Assembly (NCBI GenBank): GCA_963817395.1
Contig: CAWFOC010000007.1
Span: forward strand, 186,001-250,000
Length of the DNA: 64,000 nt
Direction of reading: 5' to 3'
Source of the DNA: CAWGYQ01 sp963817395
GTDB lineage: Bacteria > Acidobacteriota > Vicinamibacteria > Vicinamibacterales > CAVPJW01
Part shown: positions 8,563-21,450 of the stretch, one piece after another
Layout of the letters: each line of letters starts with the position of its first letter
How positions within the stretch are numbered: position 1 is the first letter of the stretch
Translations under genes and position numbers: made by a program
Notes under the pieces: model-generated
What the model saw: the letters and a program-made list of their open reading frames with translations, nothing else
Told to the model about the DNA's origin: nothing
Database searches by the model: none

Positions 8563-9357
8563 TTACGGCAGGTCCACCTGGAATTCGAGCGAAAGACCAT
8601 CATATGCCAACTGCACACCGGCGGGCAGGCGCGCGCAGGTGGCGGCATGCGGAAGGTCGTGGCTCATGTGTGTGAAGAACGTCGAGCGCGCCCCGATCCG
8701 CGCGGCGAGCGCCACGGCTTGAGCCACGTTCAGATGCGTCGGGTGCTCGCGGTCGCGCAATGCGTCGAGCACCAGGACATCCAAGTCGGTCAACTCGGGC
8801 CACGTCGCAGCCGGAATCGCGCTGCAGTCGGTGAGATACGCGAGCGATCCGACACGAAATCCGAGAATCGGATCGCGTCCGTGCAGAAGCGACAGCGGGC
8901 GCACGATCGATCGGCCCAGCGAGAAGACGCCGCCGATGGTGAAGAGCTCGAGCCTGGGAACGGACCCCATCCCGGCATCGGACACGCCAAAGATGTAGTC
9001 GAAGGTGCGCCTGAGCGACCGGGCAGTCGGCGCGCTCGCGAAACATGGAATCGCGCTGCGCTGCAGGGCGTTGTATCTGCGCAGCTCGTCGAGACCGAAG
9101 ATATGGTCGGCGTGCGCGTGCGTGAAGAGCACCGCGTCCACGCGTCTGACGCCATAGGCCAGCGCTTGCGACCTGAGATCCGGTGTGGTGTCGATGAGGA
9201 CGCTCAGCCCATCCGGCAGATCGAGCAGCGCGGACGGGCGCCATCGACGGTCTCTCGGGTCCTCGGAGCGGCATGTGGTGCACTCGCACCCGATCATGGG
9301 AACACCGTGCGAGGTGCCGGTGCCGAGAAACGTCAGCCGCGCATGTTGCCGGCTCAC
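8563..9357 (-). CDS. MBL-fold metallo-hydrolase, PhnP-like
   Basis: 264 residues. Metallo-beta-lactamase fold with FLGTGTSHGVPMIGC at the start, the metal motif THAHADHIFGLDE, then LLHGRDPILGFR, YLTDCS and THMSHD supplying the other His/Asp ligands. CECTTC near residue 25 may hold a structural zinc as in PhnP. PhnP hydrolyses cyclic ribose phosphodiesters, but no phn genes are nearby, so the substrate is open. It starts at a GTG that overlaps the DUF1844 stop (GTGA), indicating translational coupling. Confidence 0.8.
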   Translation of the reverse strand: MSRQHARLTFLGTGTSHGVPMIGCECTTCRSEDPRDRRWRPSALLDLPDGLSVLIDTTPDLRSQALAYGVRRVDAVLFTHAHADHIFGLDELRRYNALQRSAIPCFASAPTARSLRRTFDYIFGVSDAGMGSVPRLELFTIGGVFSLGRSIVRPLSLLHGRDPILGFRVGSLAYLTDCSAIPAATWPELTDLDVLVLDALRDREHPTHLNVAQAVALAARIGARSTFFTHMSHDLPHAATCARLPAGVQLAYDGLSLEFQVDLP

Positions 9358-9641
9358 GGCTCGATGATTCGGCGCTCCGACTTCTCACGCACTTCGACGA
9401 ATCGCAGACGAAGCTCGTAGAGAATACGCCCCAGCAGCAGGCTCTCTTCGTCGGTGAGGTTCCCCCGGGACTTCTGTTCGAGCAGCGTGAGAATGTCGAT
9501 CATCTGCTGGGCGCCGGCGAGGTTGGGCGGCAGCCGCTCATCGGTCGCGGGATCGGCAAGGTCGCCGAAGTGCATGGCGGCTGTCGTGGCCAGCGAGAGG
9601 ATGAATGCGGTGAACGTCAGCTCAGTTGGTTCGTCGGCCAT
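9354..9641 (-). CDS. DUF1844 family protein
   Basis: 95 residues from the ATG at 9641 (MADEPTELTFTAFILSLATT). The N-terminal hydrophobic helix, the HFGDLADP segment, LAGAQQMIDILTLLEQKS and GNLTDEESLLLGRILYEL are the hallmarks of DUF1844, a short family common in Acidobacteriota and Deltaproteobacteria whose function is unknown. It is the first gene of a leftward operon, divergent from mazG across a 42-base gap. Confidence 0.75.
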   Translation of the reverse strand: MADEPTELTFTAFILSLATTAAMHFGDLADPATDERLPPNLAGAQQMIDILTLLEQKSRGNLTDEESLLLGRILYELRLRFVEVREKSERRIIEP

Positions 9642-9683
9642 GCAGGTACAATCCGGACGCCATGATATCTCAGGTCCAAGACG

Positions 9684-10499
9684 ATGACCGAACCAGCCGC
9701 TGAACGCTTCGTGCGATTGCTCGACGTGATGCGCAGGCTGCGCTCCCCTACCGGCTGCCCGTGGGACCGCGAACAGACGCATCAGACGCTCGCGCCGTAT
9801 CTGCTCGAGGAGACCTACGAGGTCGTCGCCGCCATCGAAGGCGGTGACGCCAAGGCAGCTCGAGGAAGAGCTCGGCGATGTGTTGTTCGAGGTGGTGTTC
9901 CTGGCTCAGCTGTCGGCGGAGCGCGGCGATTTCGACATCAGCGACGCGCTGGCCGCCGTCACCGACAAGTTGATCCGTCGCCATCCTCACGTGTTCGATC
10001 CCGACGGCGTCCAGCTCTCGTCACCCGCAGAGGTCGTCGAGCAATGGGACGCCATCAAGGCTCGCGAGCGCGCCGGCGCCGGACAGCGATCTTCCGCGCT
10101 CGACGGCGTACCAGAAGCCATGCCCGCACTGCTTCGCGCGAACAAGCTGGGCGCCCGCGCCGCAACGGTCGGCTTCGACTGGCGCAACAGCCACGGACGT
10201 GCTCCAAAAGGTCGACGAAGAGCTTGCCGAGCTCAAGAATGCTCTCGACAATCCGCGCCCTGACCGCGCCCATGTTCAGGAAGAGCTCGGAGATCTCCTG
10301 TTCGCGCTCGCCAATCTCTGCCGCAAGCTGGATTTCGAACCTGAATCGACGCTGCGCAGGGCCAATGACAAGTTCACCGCGCGCTTCCACGCTGTCGAAC
10401 AGAGCCTTGCCGCCGCAGGGCCGCGGGCCTCGAGACCTGACGCTCGACGAGCTGGAGCAGGAATGGACGAAAGTGAAACGGGCCCGGCCGGCGCGGTAA
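9684..10499 (+). CDS. mazG: Nucleoside triphosphate pyrophosphohydrolase MazG (three frameshifts)
   Basis: House-cleaning all-alpha NTP pyrophosphatase with two MazG repeats. The frame has to shift +1 three times: near 9860 (after AIEGGDAK, to QLEEELGDVLFEVVFLAQLS), near 10190 (after VGFDWRNS, to TDVLQKVDEELAELKNAL) and near 10410-10425 (to DLTLDELEQEWTKVK). Each MazG repeat keeps its EExxE metal motif (EETYE-QLEEELGDV; DEELAEL-QEELGDLLF). A TACAAT at 9647-9652 is a possible -10. Corrected length is about 270 residues, normal for full-length MazG. Convergent with comEC. Confidence 0.85.
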   Translation: MTEPAAERFVRLLDVMRRLRSPTGCPWDREQTHQTLAPYLLEETYEVVAAIEGGDAKAARGRARRCVVRGGVPGSAVGGARRFRHQRRAGRRHRQVDPSPSSRVRSRRRPALVTRRGRRAMGRHQGSRARRRRTAIFRARRRTRSHARTASREQAGRPRRNGRLRLAQQPRTCSKRSTKSLPSSRMLSTIRALTAPMFRKSSEISCSRSPISAASWISNLNRRCAGPMTSSPRASTLSNRALPPQGRGPRDLTLDELEQEWTKVKRARPAR

Positions 10500-12998
10500 A
10501 CCTGGCTGACGGACCGCGATAGGTTTCGACCACCACCTCCACACCGTCGGTTGTGATCGTCACGGCGCCGTCGAGGTCGGTGCGATACACGGCTGCTCCT
10601 GCTCGCGCGTGGCGCGCGAGCACATCGGCGGCAGGGTGGCCGTAGCGGTTGTTGCGCCCGGCGCTGACGACGGAAATGGCGGGACCGAGGGCATGCAGGA
10701 ACCGCTCGGAACTGGACGTGCGGCTCCCGTGGTGCGGAACTTTCAGAATCCGCAGCGATGCCGGTGACAGGGCATCGGCGAGGTCGCTTTCGACTTCGGC
10801 CGAGATGTCACCCGTGAGGACGAGACTGACGTTCTTGTAAACGGCCTCGATGACGAGAGAGTCGTCGTTCCGGACGCGCTGCCGCTCCCAGTCAGGTCGA
10901 GGAGGGTGCCAGACGATCAGCTCGACGTCGCCAAACTGGGTTCGGCTTCCTGCCAGCAGCGGTCGCCACAGCGATTTCTGCGAGGCCGCGATCGAGCGCA
11001 GCTCGAGCGTGGGCCGATGCGTTGGCACGTCAATGCCCTCCCAGACCTCGCGCGGCCGGAGATCGCGCAACACGCCCGGTGCGCCGCCGATGTGATCGGG
11101 GTCGCCGTGCGACAGCGCCAGGATGTCGAGGCGAGTGAGCCCGCGCGCCCAGATTGCTGGAACCACGACTCGCGATCCAAAGTCGAACTGTGCGGAGCCC
11201 ACCAACCCGCCGGCATCGACCAGCATCGATCGGCCGTCCGGGAACCGGATGAGCGTCGCGTCGCCCTGGCCGACGTCGATGAACGCGACGAGCAATCGAT
11301 GGTCACCGGACGCAACTCGCCAGCTCACACCCGACACTGACCAGAACCCCGCGACGGCCGCGACGGCGCCGGCCGCGCGCGCCAGCTGGCGGACTGCACC
11401 GGCCTTCGACCCGCGGCGCGAGACAAGGTCTCGCGCGACGACCCATGTCGTGAGCGCCGCAAGGTACAGCACAACCGCCAGGAGCGGTGGGGGCGGCAGC
11501 CGATGGGCCAGCCAGGGTGCGAGATCCAGCACGCGAGTACTTTCGACGAGCCCGGCCGCCGCCAAGTGCGCGATGTATCCGACTGCCCGCGAGAGTTGCC
11601 CGCCGAGCCCCCACATCCAGTCCGCCTGGGGCATGCGCTGCCATGGCCACGGCGATCAATCCCGCGATTTGCGCAACGGCCATCAACGGCACCGCGAGAA
11701 CGTTCATCATCGGTCCAGCGGCTGTGATCCGACCGAAGGCATACGCGCCAATGGGCAGCACGATGGCTTCGGCGGCAATCGACGCGGCGACAAGAGCGGC
11801 AATCGGACGCAGCCATCGACGATCAGAGAGACGCTCGGCAAGCGGTCTCGCTCCCAGGAGAATGCCGATGGTCGCCCCGAACGTGAGCGCGAGGCCTACA
11901 TCGAAGATGGCGAGCGGGGTGGCGCAGAGGATGAACAGCAACGACAGCGCCATGGCATTCAGCGGAGGCGAGCGGTGGTCGAGGACGCGCGCGAAGAGAT
12001 ACGTCACGGCCATCGCGGTCGCACGGATCACTGACGGCGCCCGTCCGACCAGTACTGCGTAGGCGATGAGTATGGCGATCGGAATCAATGCCGATCGCGG
12101 ACCGCGAACGCCGCAGGCCGCAAGCACGAGAAACACCGCGCCTGCCAGAATCGCGATGTTGCCGCCCGAGATCGCGATGACGTGATACGTGCCAGCCTCC
12201 TGCAGCCGGCGCTCGACGTCCGGTTCGAGACCGGCGCGATCGCCAATCAGGATGGCCGTCACGATGCCCGCCGAACGTCTGCTCCAGACGCCAACCGTCT
12301 GCTCAATCGATCCGCGGACGAGCTGACGGGTGCGCGCCGCCGCCTCAGCCGACCAGGAGCCTCTGGCAGTCACCTGGACGAGCAGACCGCTCTTCACCGA
12401 GCCCACGACGGCCGTGCCCTGCAGGGCCATCGCGCGGCGCTCATCGCGGACACCGGGGTTGAGATAGGTGGCTGGCAGCCGCAGGGACGCGTGCAGGCGA
12501 AGTCGTCGCCCGGCGCGCCACTCGGCCGCCAGCGATCGGGCCTCGGTGCCGCCCACTGCGATCCACGCCCCACCTGCGGTCTGACGCCAGCGCCCGGCGA
12601 TGCGAATCCGATCGATCGCAAGATTCAGGGAGGCACCGAACACCGACCAGGCAGCGTCAGCCCGCAGCGTCCCTTCGAGTTCGACGCCTTCTGCCGCCGA
12701 AGCCTCCGGATTCCATCCTTCGTGCTTCTCCAGCTCGTCGAGCAGTGTCGGTCTCAGGGCAGCTGTAACCGAACGTTGCCCCATCAAGACTCCGGCCGAG
12801 AGAAATCCGGCCGTGAGCGCGGCGGCGACCACTGGCGCATGGCCGGTCCTGATCGTCGCCAATCGCGAGCATCCAGGCGGCCGCAAGACTTGCCGTCGCC
12901 GCGAGACCGACGGAGTGCCCCACGAAGCCGCCGCCGCATACTCCAGCCAAGAGCGATATCGCTGGCAGGACGGCCGGAACGCGCACAGGGCCCGACAT
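10276..12998 (-). CDS. comEC: DNA internalization protein ComEC/Rec2 (two frameshifts)
   Basis: Inner-membrane channel for DNA uptake. The start at 12998 (MSGPVRVPAV) leads into an N-terminal hydrophobic/DUF4131 part. A +1 shift near 12855 is needed to continue TGHAPVVAAALTAGF. The competence domain has the signature YHVIAISGGNIAILAGAVF and many membrane helices. A second +1 shift near 11640 leads to the C-terminal MBL domain with FIDVGQGDATLIRFPDG, LSHGDPDHIGG, LVLTGDIS and KVPHHGS. The open frame runs to 10276, 224 bases into antisense of mazG. The natural C-terminus is probably near 10500 and its stop may have been lost by another indel. Corrected length is about 830-905 residues. Confidence 0.85.
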
Positions 12999-13095
12999 GC
13001 AAGAAATGCTGCTGCACGTCCCGGCGACGTTGAAGGTGAGAGAGAACTGGCGTGGGGCAGGGTCTCGCCCCGGGCTGGAAGAAACTGCGCGGCCG

Positions 13096-16341
<3,246 letters not shown>

Positions 16342-16374
16342 GCGGGCTACGAACCGCCGAGCGCAGAGGACAGC

Positions 16375-17511
16375 CTAGCGGGTCTTTTCCATCTCCTCGA
16401 GAAACAGGCGGAACAGATAGTCGGCATCATGGGGACCCGGAGACGCCTCGGGATGATACTGCACGGAGAACACCGGCCTGTCGACGTGGCGGAGTCCCTC
16501 AACGGTTCCGTCGTACAAGTTCAGGTGCGTGACGCGCACATCCCCGGGCAGCGAGTCGGGATCGACCGCGAATCCATGGTTCTGCGACGTGATTTCCACC
16601 TGCCCGGTCGCCAGCTGCTTGACGGGGTGATTCGTGCCCCGGTGGCCGAACTTGAGCTTGAAGGTGCGCCCACCCATCGCGAGCCCGAGAATCTGATGCC
16701 CGAGGCAGATCCCGAATACCGGGATGTCGCTCTCGACCAGCGTGCGGGCGTTGTCGATGGCGTAGCGCAGAGGCGCGGGATCGCCGGGGCCGTTGCTCAG
16801 GAAGACGCCGTCGGGCTCGAAGGCCAGCACGGATTCCACCGGCGCGTCAGCGGGAAACACGCGCACCTGGCACCCGTGTGCCGACAGTCGCCGCAGAATG
16901 TTCCACTTGATGCCGTAGTCGTAGGCCGCGACCCGCAGCCGGCGTCCCGCCCGAGCGGAGGGCGGTGTTGCGAACTCCTCGACGTCCTCGGAGCCGCGCA
17001 TCGGATCGACCCAGTCGAATGGCTCCATGCAGGTGACGTCGCGCACGAGATCCGACCCCTCCATGGTCGGAATCGACCGCGAGCGCGCGACGAGTTCGTC
17101 AGGGTCGACCGAACCCGTCGCAATGACGCCTCGCATCACCCCGGCGGACCGGAGACGACGCGTCAGGGCTCTGGTGTCGATGTCGGCGATGGCCACAATC
17201 CCGTGGGCGACGAGATAGTCGCGCAGGTTGCCGTCGGCCCGCCAGTTGCTCGGCACGCGCGAGACTTCGCGCATGATGAAGCCGGCCACCATTGGACGGG
17301 ACGACTCGTGATCGGCTGGCGTGACGCCGTAGTTGCCAATCTGCACGCTGGTCATCGTGACGATCTGGCCGGCGTACGAGGGATCGGTCAACACCTCCTG
17401 GTAGCCGGTCATGCTCGTATTGAAGACGACCTCGCCCTGCGTCTCGCCGGCAGCGCCCGCGGCAATGCCGCGATACCAGGTACCGTCTTCGAGAGCCAGC
17501 ACCGCGTTCAT
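16375..17511 (-). CDS. carA: Carbamoyl-phosphate synthase small (glutamine amidotransferase) subunit
   Basis: 378 residues. Hydrolyses glutamine and passes ammonia to CarB. The N-terminal CPSase small domain has FNTSMTGYQEVLTDPSYAGQ. The class I amidotransferase domain shows VFGICLGHQILGLA with the nucleophilic Cys, and SVQYHPEASPGPHDADYL with the catalytic His and Glu. The ATG at 17511 sits 2 bases after the stop of the upstream pseudokinase-PEGA gene, implying co-transcription with it. Confidence 0.97.
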   Translation of the reverse strand: MNAVLALEDGTWYRGIAAGAAGETQGEVVFNTSMTGYQEVLTDPSYAGQIVTMTSVQIGNYGVTPADHESSRPMVAGFIMREVSRVPSNWRADGNLRDYLVAHGIVAIADIDTRALTRRLRSAGVMRGVIATGSVDPDELVARSRSIPTMEGSDLVRDVTCMEPFDWVDPMRGSEDVEEFATPPSARAGRRLRVAAYDYGIKWNILRRLSAHGCQVRVFPADAPVESVLAFEPDGVFLSNGPGDPAPLRYAIDNARTLVESDIPVFGICLGHQILGLAMGGRTFKLKFGHRGTNHPVKQLATGQVEITSQNHGFAVDPDSLPGDVRVTHLNLYDGTVEGLRHVDRPVFSVQYHPEASPGPHDADYLFRLFLEEMEKTR

Positions 17512-17513
17512 CT

Positions 17514-19648
17514 CTAGTAGTCTCCGCTCTCGAGCGACGCCGCGACACGGACCCGCTCACCCGGCACCACCGTGACGGTCGTCGCCCATCGACGATGCCC
17601 CGCGAGCTCGAGCCGGACGGCGTGCGATCCAGCAGCAATCTCCGCCACGCTGAGCGGCGTTTTTCCAATCGGACGCTCATCGAGATACACGGTAGCGCCC
17701 GCCGGACGTGACAGGACTGCGATCGATCCAAATCCAGAGCTGGCCGTCGAGGCCGCTGCAGCACGCGACGTCACCGGCGCAAGCGTCAGCGCCAGCGAAC
17801 CGGAGGGTTGATCCGAACTGAGCGACACGCGACGCTCGACGGGTTGATACCCCTCGCGGCTCACCTGAACGGTGTAGGTACCGATGGCCATGTCGCGCAG
17901 GGCGAGTGGCGTCGTGCCGCGGCGCACGCCGTCTATCGTCACGACCGCACCGGCAGGCGTCGATCGCACGAGCAAGCGGCCGGTCGTCGCCGCACCGGCT
18001 GCGACCTGCACCGCCGGTGGTCGTGCGGCCGGGGCCGATGGCCGCGCTTTCTCGGTCGGCGGCTTCGCGTCGGGCACGGGTTGCGACGTGGCCGACGCCG
18101 GAGGCCTCGTTTCGATCGCCGGAGGCGCTGGGGCACGCGAAGGAAGGTCGGTCTCGGTCCATTCACGGGTGGCGGAATTTTGTGCCCGACTCTCCGTGCC
18201 ACCGAACCGTGCGCGGCCGACGAAGTAGAACCCCGCGGCAATGATTGCCACGAGTGCCGCAGCGACCAGCCACACCGAAGATGGCCCGCGTGTCGCGCCT
18301 GCTCGTGAGCTCGTCGCCGGCGCGGTTTGGTGAAGCCACACGGGCACCTCGTCGGCGTGGCGTGGCTCGGCGCCGTCGGCGCGACTCTCTCCGGATGGGT
18401 CGGCACCGTCTCGAGCGGCGCATGGGCATCCAGCAGGCGACTCGAGCCAGGCGCCGACACGTCCGCGACGCGGGCTCCTCGGCGAAGAACGCGCTCGGTG
18501 CTGCTCGGTCCGCTGACGATGGTATCTGCGCCTCTGACGGAGACTCGACGTCAAAGAACGCGCTCGGACGTGTGGCGGCAGGCGGTGGCTCACCCTGTGG
18601 AAACCCCGAGATCGACTCCTCCGGCGCGTGCTCCTCGCTGAATAGAATCGAACAAGGTATCGTTCAGTTCGGGCACGGGCTCGGGCGCGGCCAGCCCGAG
18701 AAGCTCGCCCACGGGATCTCGCACTTCTGGCGGCAGCACCGGATCCTGGTGCGCGACGAGCGGATCCGCGGATTGCGGTTCGACGAGCGGCGCGACTCGA
18801 CGAGCGCCGCGCGAGCCGGTTCGCGGTGGATGCGTCGCCGCACGTTGCAGTTCCCGGGCAAATGCCGCGGCTGTTTCGTGGCGGCGTGCCGGATCCACGC
18901 TCAGCCCGGTGGCCAGCACCTCGACCAGCGACGAGCCGGCTCCCGCGGTGTCTCGCAACTGGTCGGCGGCGTCCAACGGCCCTTCTGGCACCGGGCGCCC
19001 GAACAGCAGCTCATGCGCGATCGCCGCCAGAGAGTAGAGGTCGGCCGCACGATCCCAGGGACCGCCGGCCATGCGCTCGGGCGCCGTGTAGGCACCGCGT
19101 AGCGGCGCCAGGGCGCCCGCTGACTCGAGCGCCCTCGCCACGCCCAATCCTGTGAGCCGCGCGTCGCCCTCGATGACGAGCACGTCGCGCAGGTGCAGCG
19201 CACCGTGCGACGCACCGGCGGCGGCTGCCACATCGAGCGCGCCCGCGAGCTGAGCCACCAGGCGCAAGACGTCCTCGATGGGCAATGGGCCGAGCTGGCG
19301 CACGACGACGTCGAGCGAATCGCCGGCCACGTACTCCTGAGCCAGATAGGCCGTCGCTTGTTCGACACCCGAGGCCAGCGCCGTGACGATCGCTGGATGG
19401 TCGAGATTGAGGTCGACGACGCGCGTCAACTCGGCGTCGAGGAGACGCACCTGACCAGGCGTCAGATGAAGCTTGAAGACCTTGACGGCGACCAGACGGT
19501 CGCGACCGGCCTGATGAGTACGAAAGACGGGGCCGAGCGACCCGAGCCCGATCTGGTGAAGAACACGAAACGAACCAAGTGTCTCAGGGGAAAAATCGAG
19601 GAGAAAGTCGTCGTCGTTCGAATGCACTCCGAGGCACGATGCTAGCAC
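17514..19648 (-). CDS. Membrane pseudokinase with two C-terminal PEGA repeats (two frameshifts)
   Basis: Read with two +1 corrections (near 18625-18640 and 18470-18480) this is one protein of about 710 residues. It has a Ser/Thr-kinase-like domain, an acidic Pro-rich linker with two PSAFF repeats, one membrane helix (18216-18278), and two PEGA repeats (GRLLVRSTPAGAVVTIDG and GSIAVLSRPAGATVYLDE). The kinase domain keeps the Gly loop GLGSLGPVF, the VAVK lysine and the APE motif. However, HRDLKPxN is HGALHLRD and DFG is GLG, so both catalytic Asps are gone. Topology implies a cytoplasmic sensor and periplasmic PEGA domains. The start is either the GTG at 19648 or the GTG at 19627, the latter just after a TAGCAT -10-like box. 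Confidence 0.75.
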
Positions 19649-19697
19649 GGAACCGGCACGTGCGCTACCCGAGAGCGATCTGCAGTACGAGGTACGC

Positions 19698-19727
19698 TTG
19701 ACACTGCACCGAACGCTCTGCGACAGT
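19698..19727 (+). promoter_or_regulatory. Candidate promoter of bshC
   Basis: A perfect -35 TTGACA at 19698-19703 is followed after 18 bases by a weak -10-like GACAGT at 19722-19727. Transcription would start only a few bases before the GTG at 19738, giving a very short or absent leader. It lies in the 89-base gap divergent from the pseudokinase gene. Confidence 0.45.
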
Positions 19728-19737
19728 ACCGGTTCTG

Positions 19738-21394
19738 GTGCTTCCCGACGCGATCGTTCATCCGTCCACCGGGGTTTCTCTCGCGGTGGACCTGCAGCGC
19801 CTGCCCGCGGCCCGCAAGATCACCGTCGACTACGCTCGCCACTTCTCTCGTCTCGCACCGTTCTATGCCGGTGATCCGCAGAATGTCGAGCATTGGTCGC
19901 GCGCGATTCAACACGCGCAAGGTCACGCTCGATCACGCGACGGCGTGGTCGCGCTGATCCGCGCACAGCAGCAGCGGCGCGGTGCGCCAGAACGAGCCCT
20001 CGCCTCGGCCGAGGCGCTGGGAAATCCTGCGACGGTCGCGGTGGTCACCGGTCAGCAGGCCGGATTGTTCGGCGGCCCGCTCTATACGCTGCTCAAGGCC
20101 GTGATGGCCATACGCCTCGCGGCACGCGCCGCCCGCGATCATGGGATTCCGGTCGTCCCAGTCTTCTGGATCGACTCGGAGGATCACGACTGGGACGAGG
20201 TGGCGACGTGCCAGGTGCTGGACGAAGGGTTGGCACTGAGGCGTGTCACCCTTGCCAGACCTGTGGGCGCAACGCCGCGGCCGGTGGCAGACGTGACGCT
20301 GACGGGCGAGGTCCACGCTGCCCTGAACGATCTCCGCACGGCCCTGGGTGACTACCGAGTTCACAGGCCGCATTTTCGAGGATCTCTCCGCGGCGTACGC
20401 GCCCGGCGTCAGCATGTCCGACGCGTTCGGTCGTTGGCTCGAGACGACGCTCGGGCCGCTCGGCCTCATCGTCTTCGATGCGGCCGATCCACACGCCAAG
20501 CCGCTGGTCAGCCAGATCTTCGCGCGTGAGGTCGACACGGCTGGCACCTCCTCGGCTCTGGCCGCCCGGGCCGGTGCCGAGCTGGAAGCCCTCGGCTATC
20601 ACGCTCAGGTGACACCCGCAGAAGGCAGCCTGGCGCTCTTCTATCTCGATGAAGGGCGTCACGCCATCCTGCGGCAGGACGGGGGATTCACTGCCGGCAA
20701 CCGTCAATGGTCGCCACAGGCGCTTCAAACGGAAGCGTCGACAGCGCCGGAGCGCTTCAGCCCCAACGTGCTGCTCCGCCCGGTCGTTCAGGATGCGCTC
20801 TTCCCGACGGCGTGCTACGTGGCGGGGCCGAGCGAGCTCGCGTATCTGGGCCAGCTGAAGAACGTCTACGCGCATTTCGGCGTGCCGATGCCGCTCATGT
20901 ACCCGCGGGCGACCGTGACGCTGCTCGATTCGCCGTCCGCAAAGTTTCTGACACGTTCCGGCGTGCCGCTCGAGTCGCTCCAACCACGCGATGAGCGCGC
21001 GCTCAACGCGCTTCTGGCAGCGGCGCTTCCTCCTTCGGTCGAGCGAACGCTCGGCGAGACCGGGTCGGCTCTCGACGCCTCCATGTCGGCGGTCGCTTCA
21101 GAGGTTCGTCAGATCGATCCGACCCTCGAAGGCGCGGCACGATCCACGCTCGGACGGATGCAGCACGAGCTGAAGGCCCTGCACGGGAAGATCATTCAGG
21201 CCGCGAAGCGCCGCGACGACACGCTGCGCCGGCAGTTTACGCGCGCGCAGACGCTGGCGTTTCCCGAAGGCCAGCCCCAGGAGCGGGCGATCGGATTCGT
21301 GTACTTCCTCAATCGCTATGGACCGGCGCTCGTCGATCGGCTGCATGAAGAGCTGCCTCTGGACCTCGGCAGTCACTGGGTGATCACTCCCTAG
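19738..21394 (+). CDS. bshC: Bacillithiol biosynthesis cysteine-adding enzyme BshC (frameshifted)
   Basis: Adds cysteine to glucosaminyl-malate, the last step of bacillithiol synthesis. The N-terminal Rossmann-like part has VVTGQQAGLFGGPLYTLLKA and FWIDSEDHDWDEV, both strongly conserved in BshC. A +1 shift near 20345 joins DLRTALG to TTEFTGRIFEDLSAAY. The C-terminal part carries the long coiled-coil arm and ends LDLGSHWVITP. Corrected length is about 551 residues, matching the family. The other bacillithiol genes (bshA, bshB) are not in the window. Confidence 0.85.
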
Positions 21395-21450
21395 GCGGCC
21401 ACTCAAACAGGCCAGCCACATCGACTAATCTGAGCCCGCTACCACCCGGG

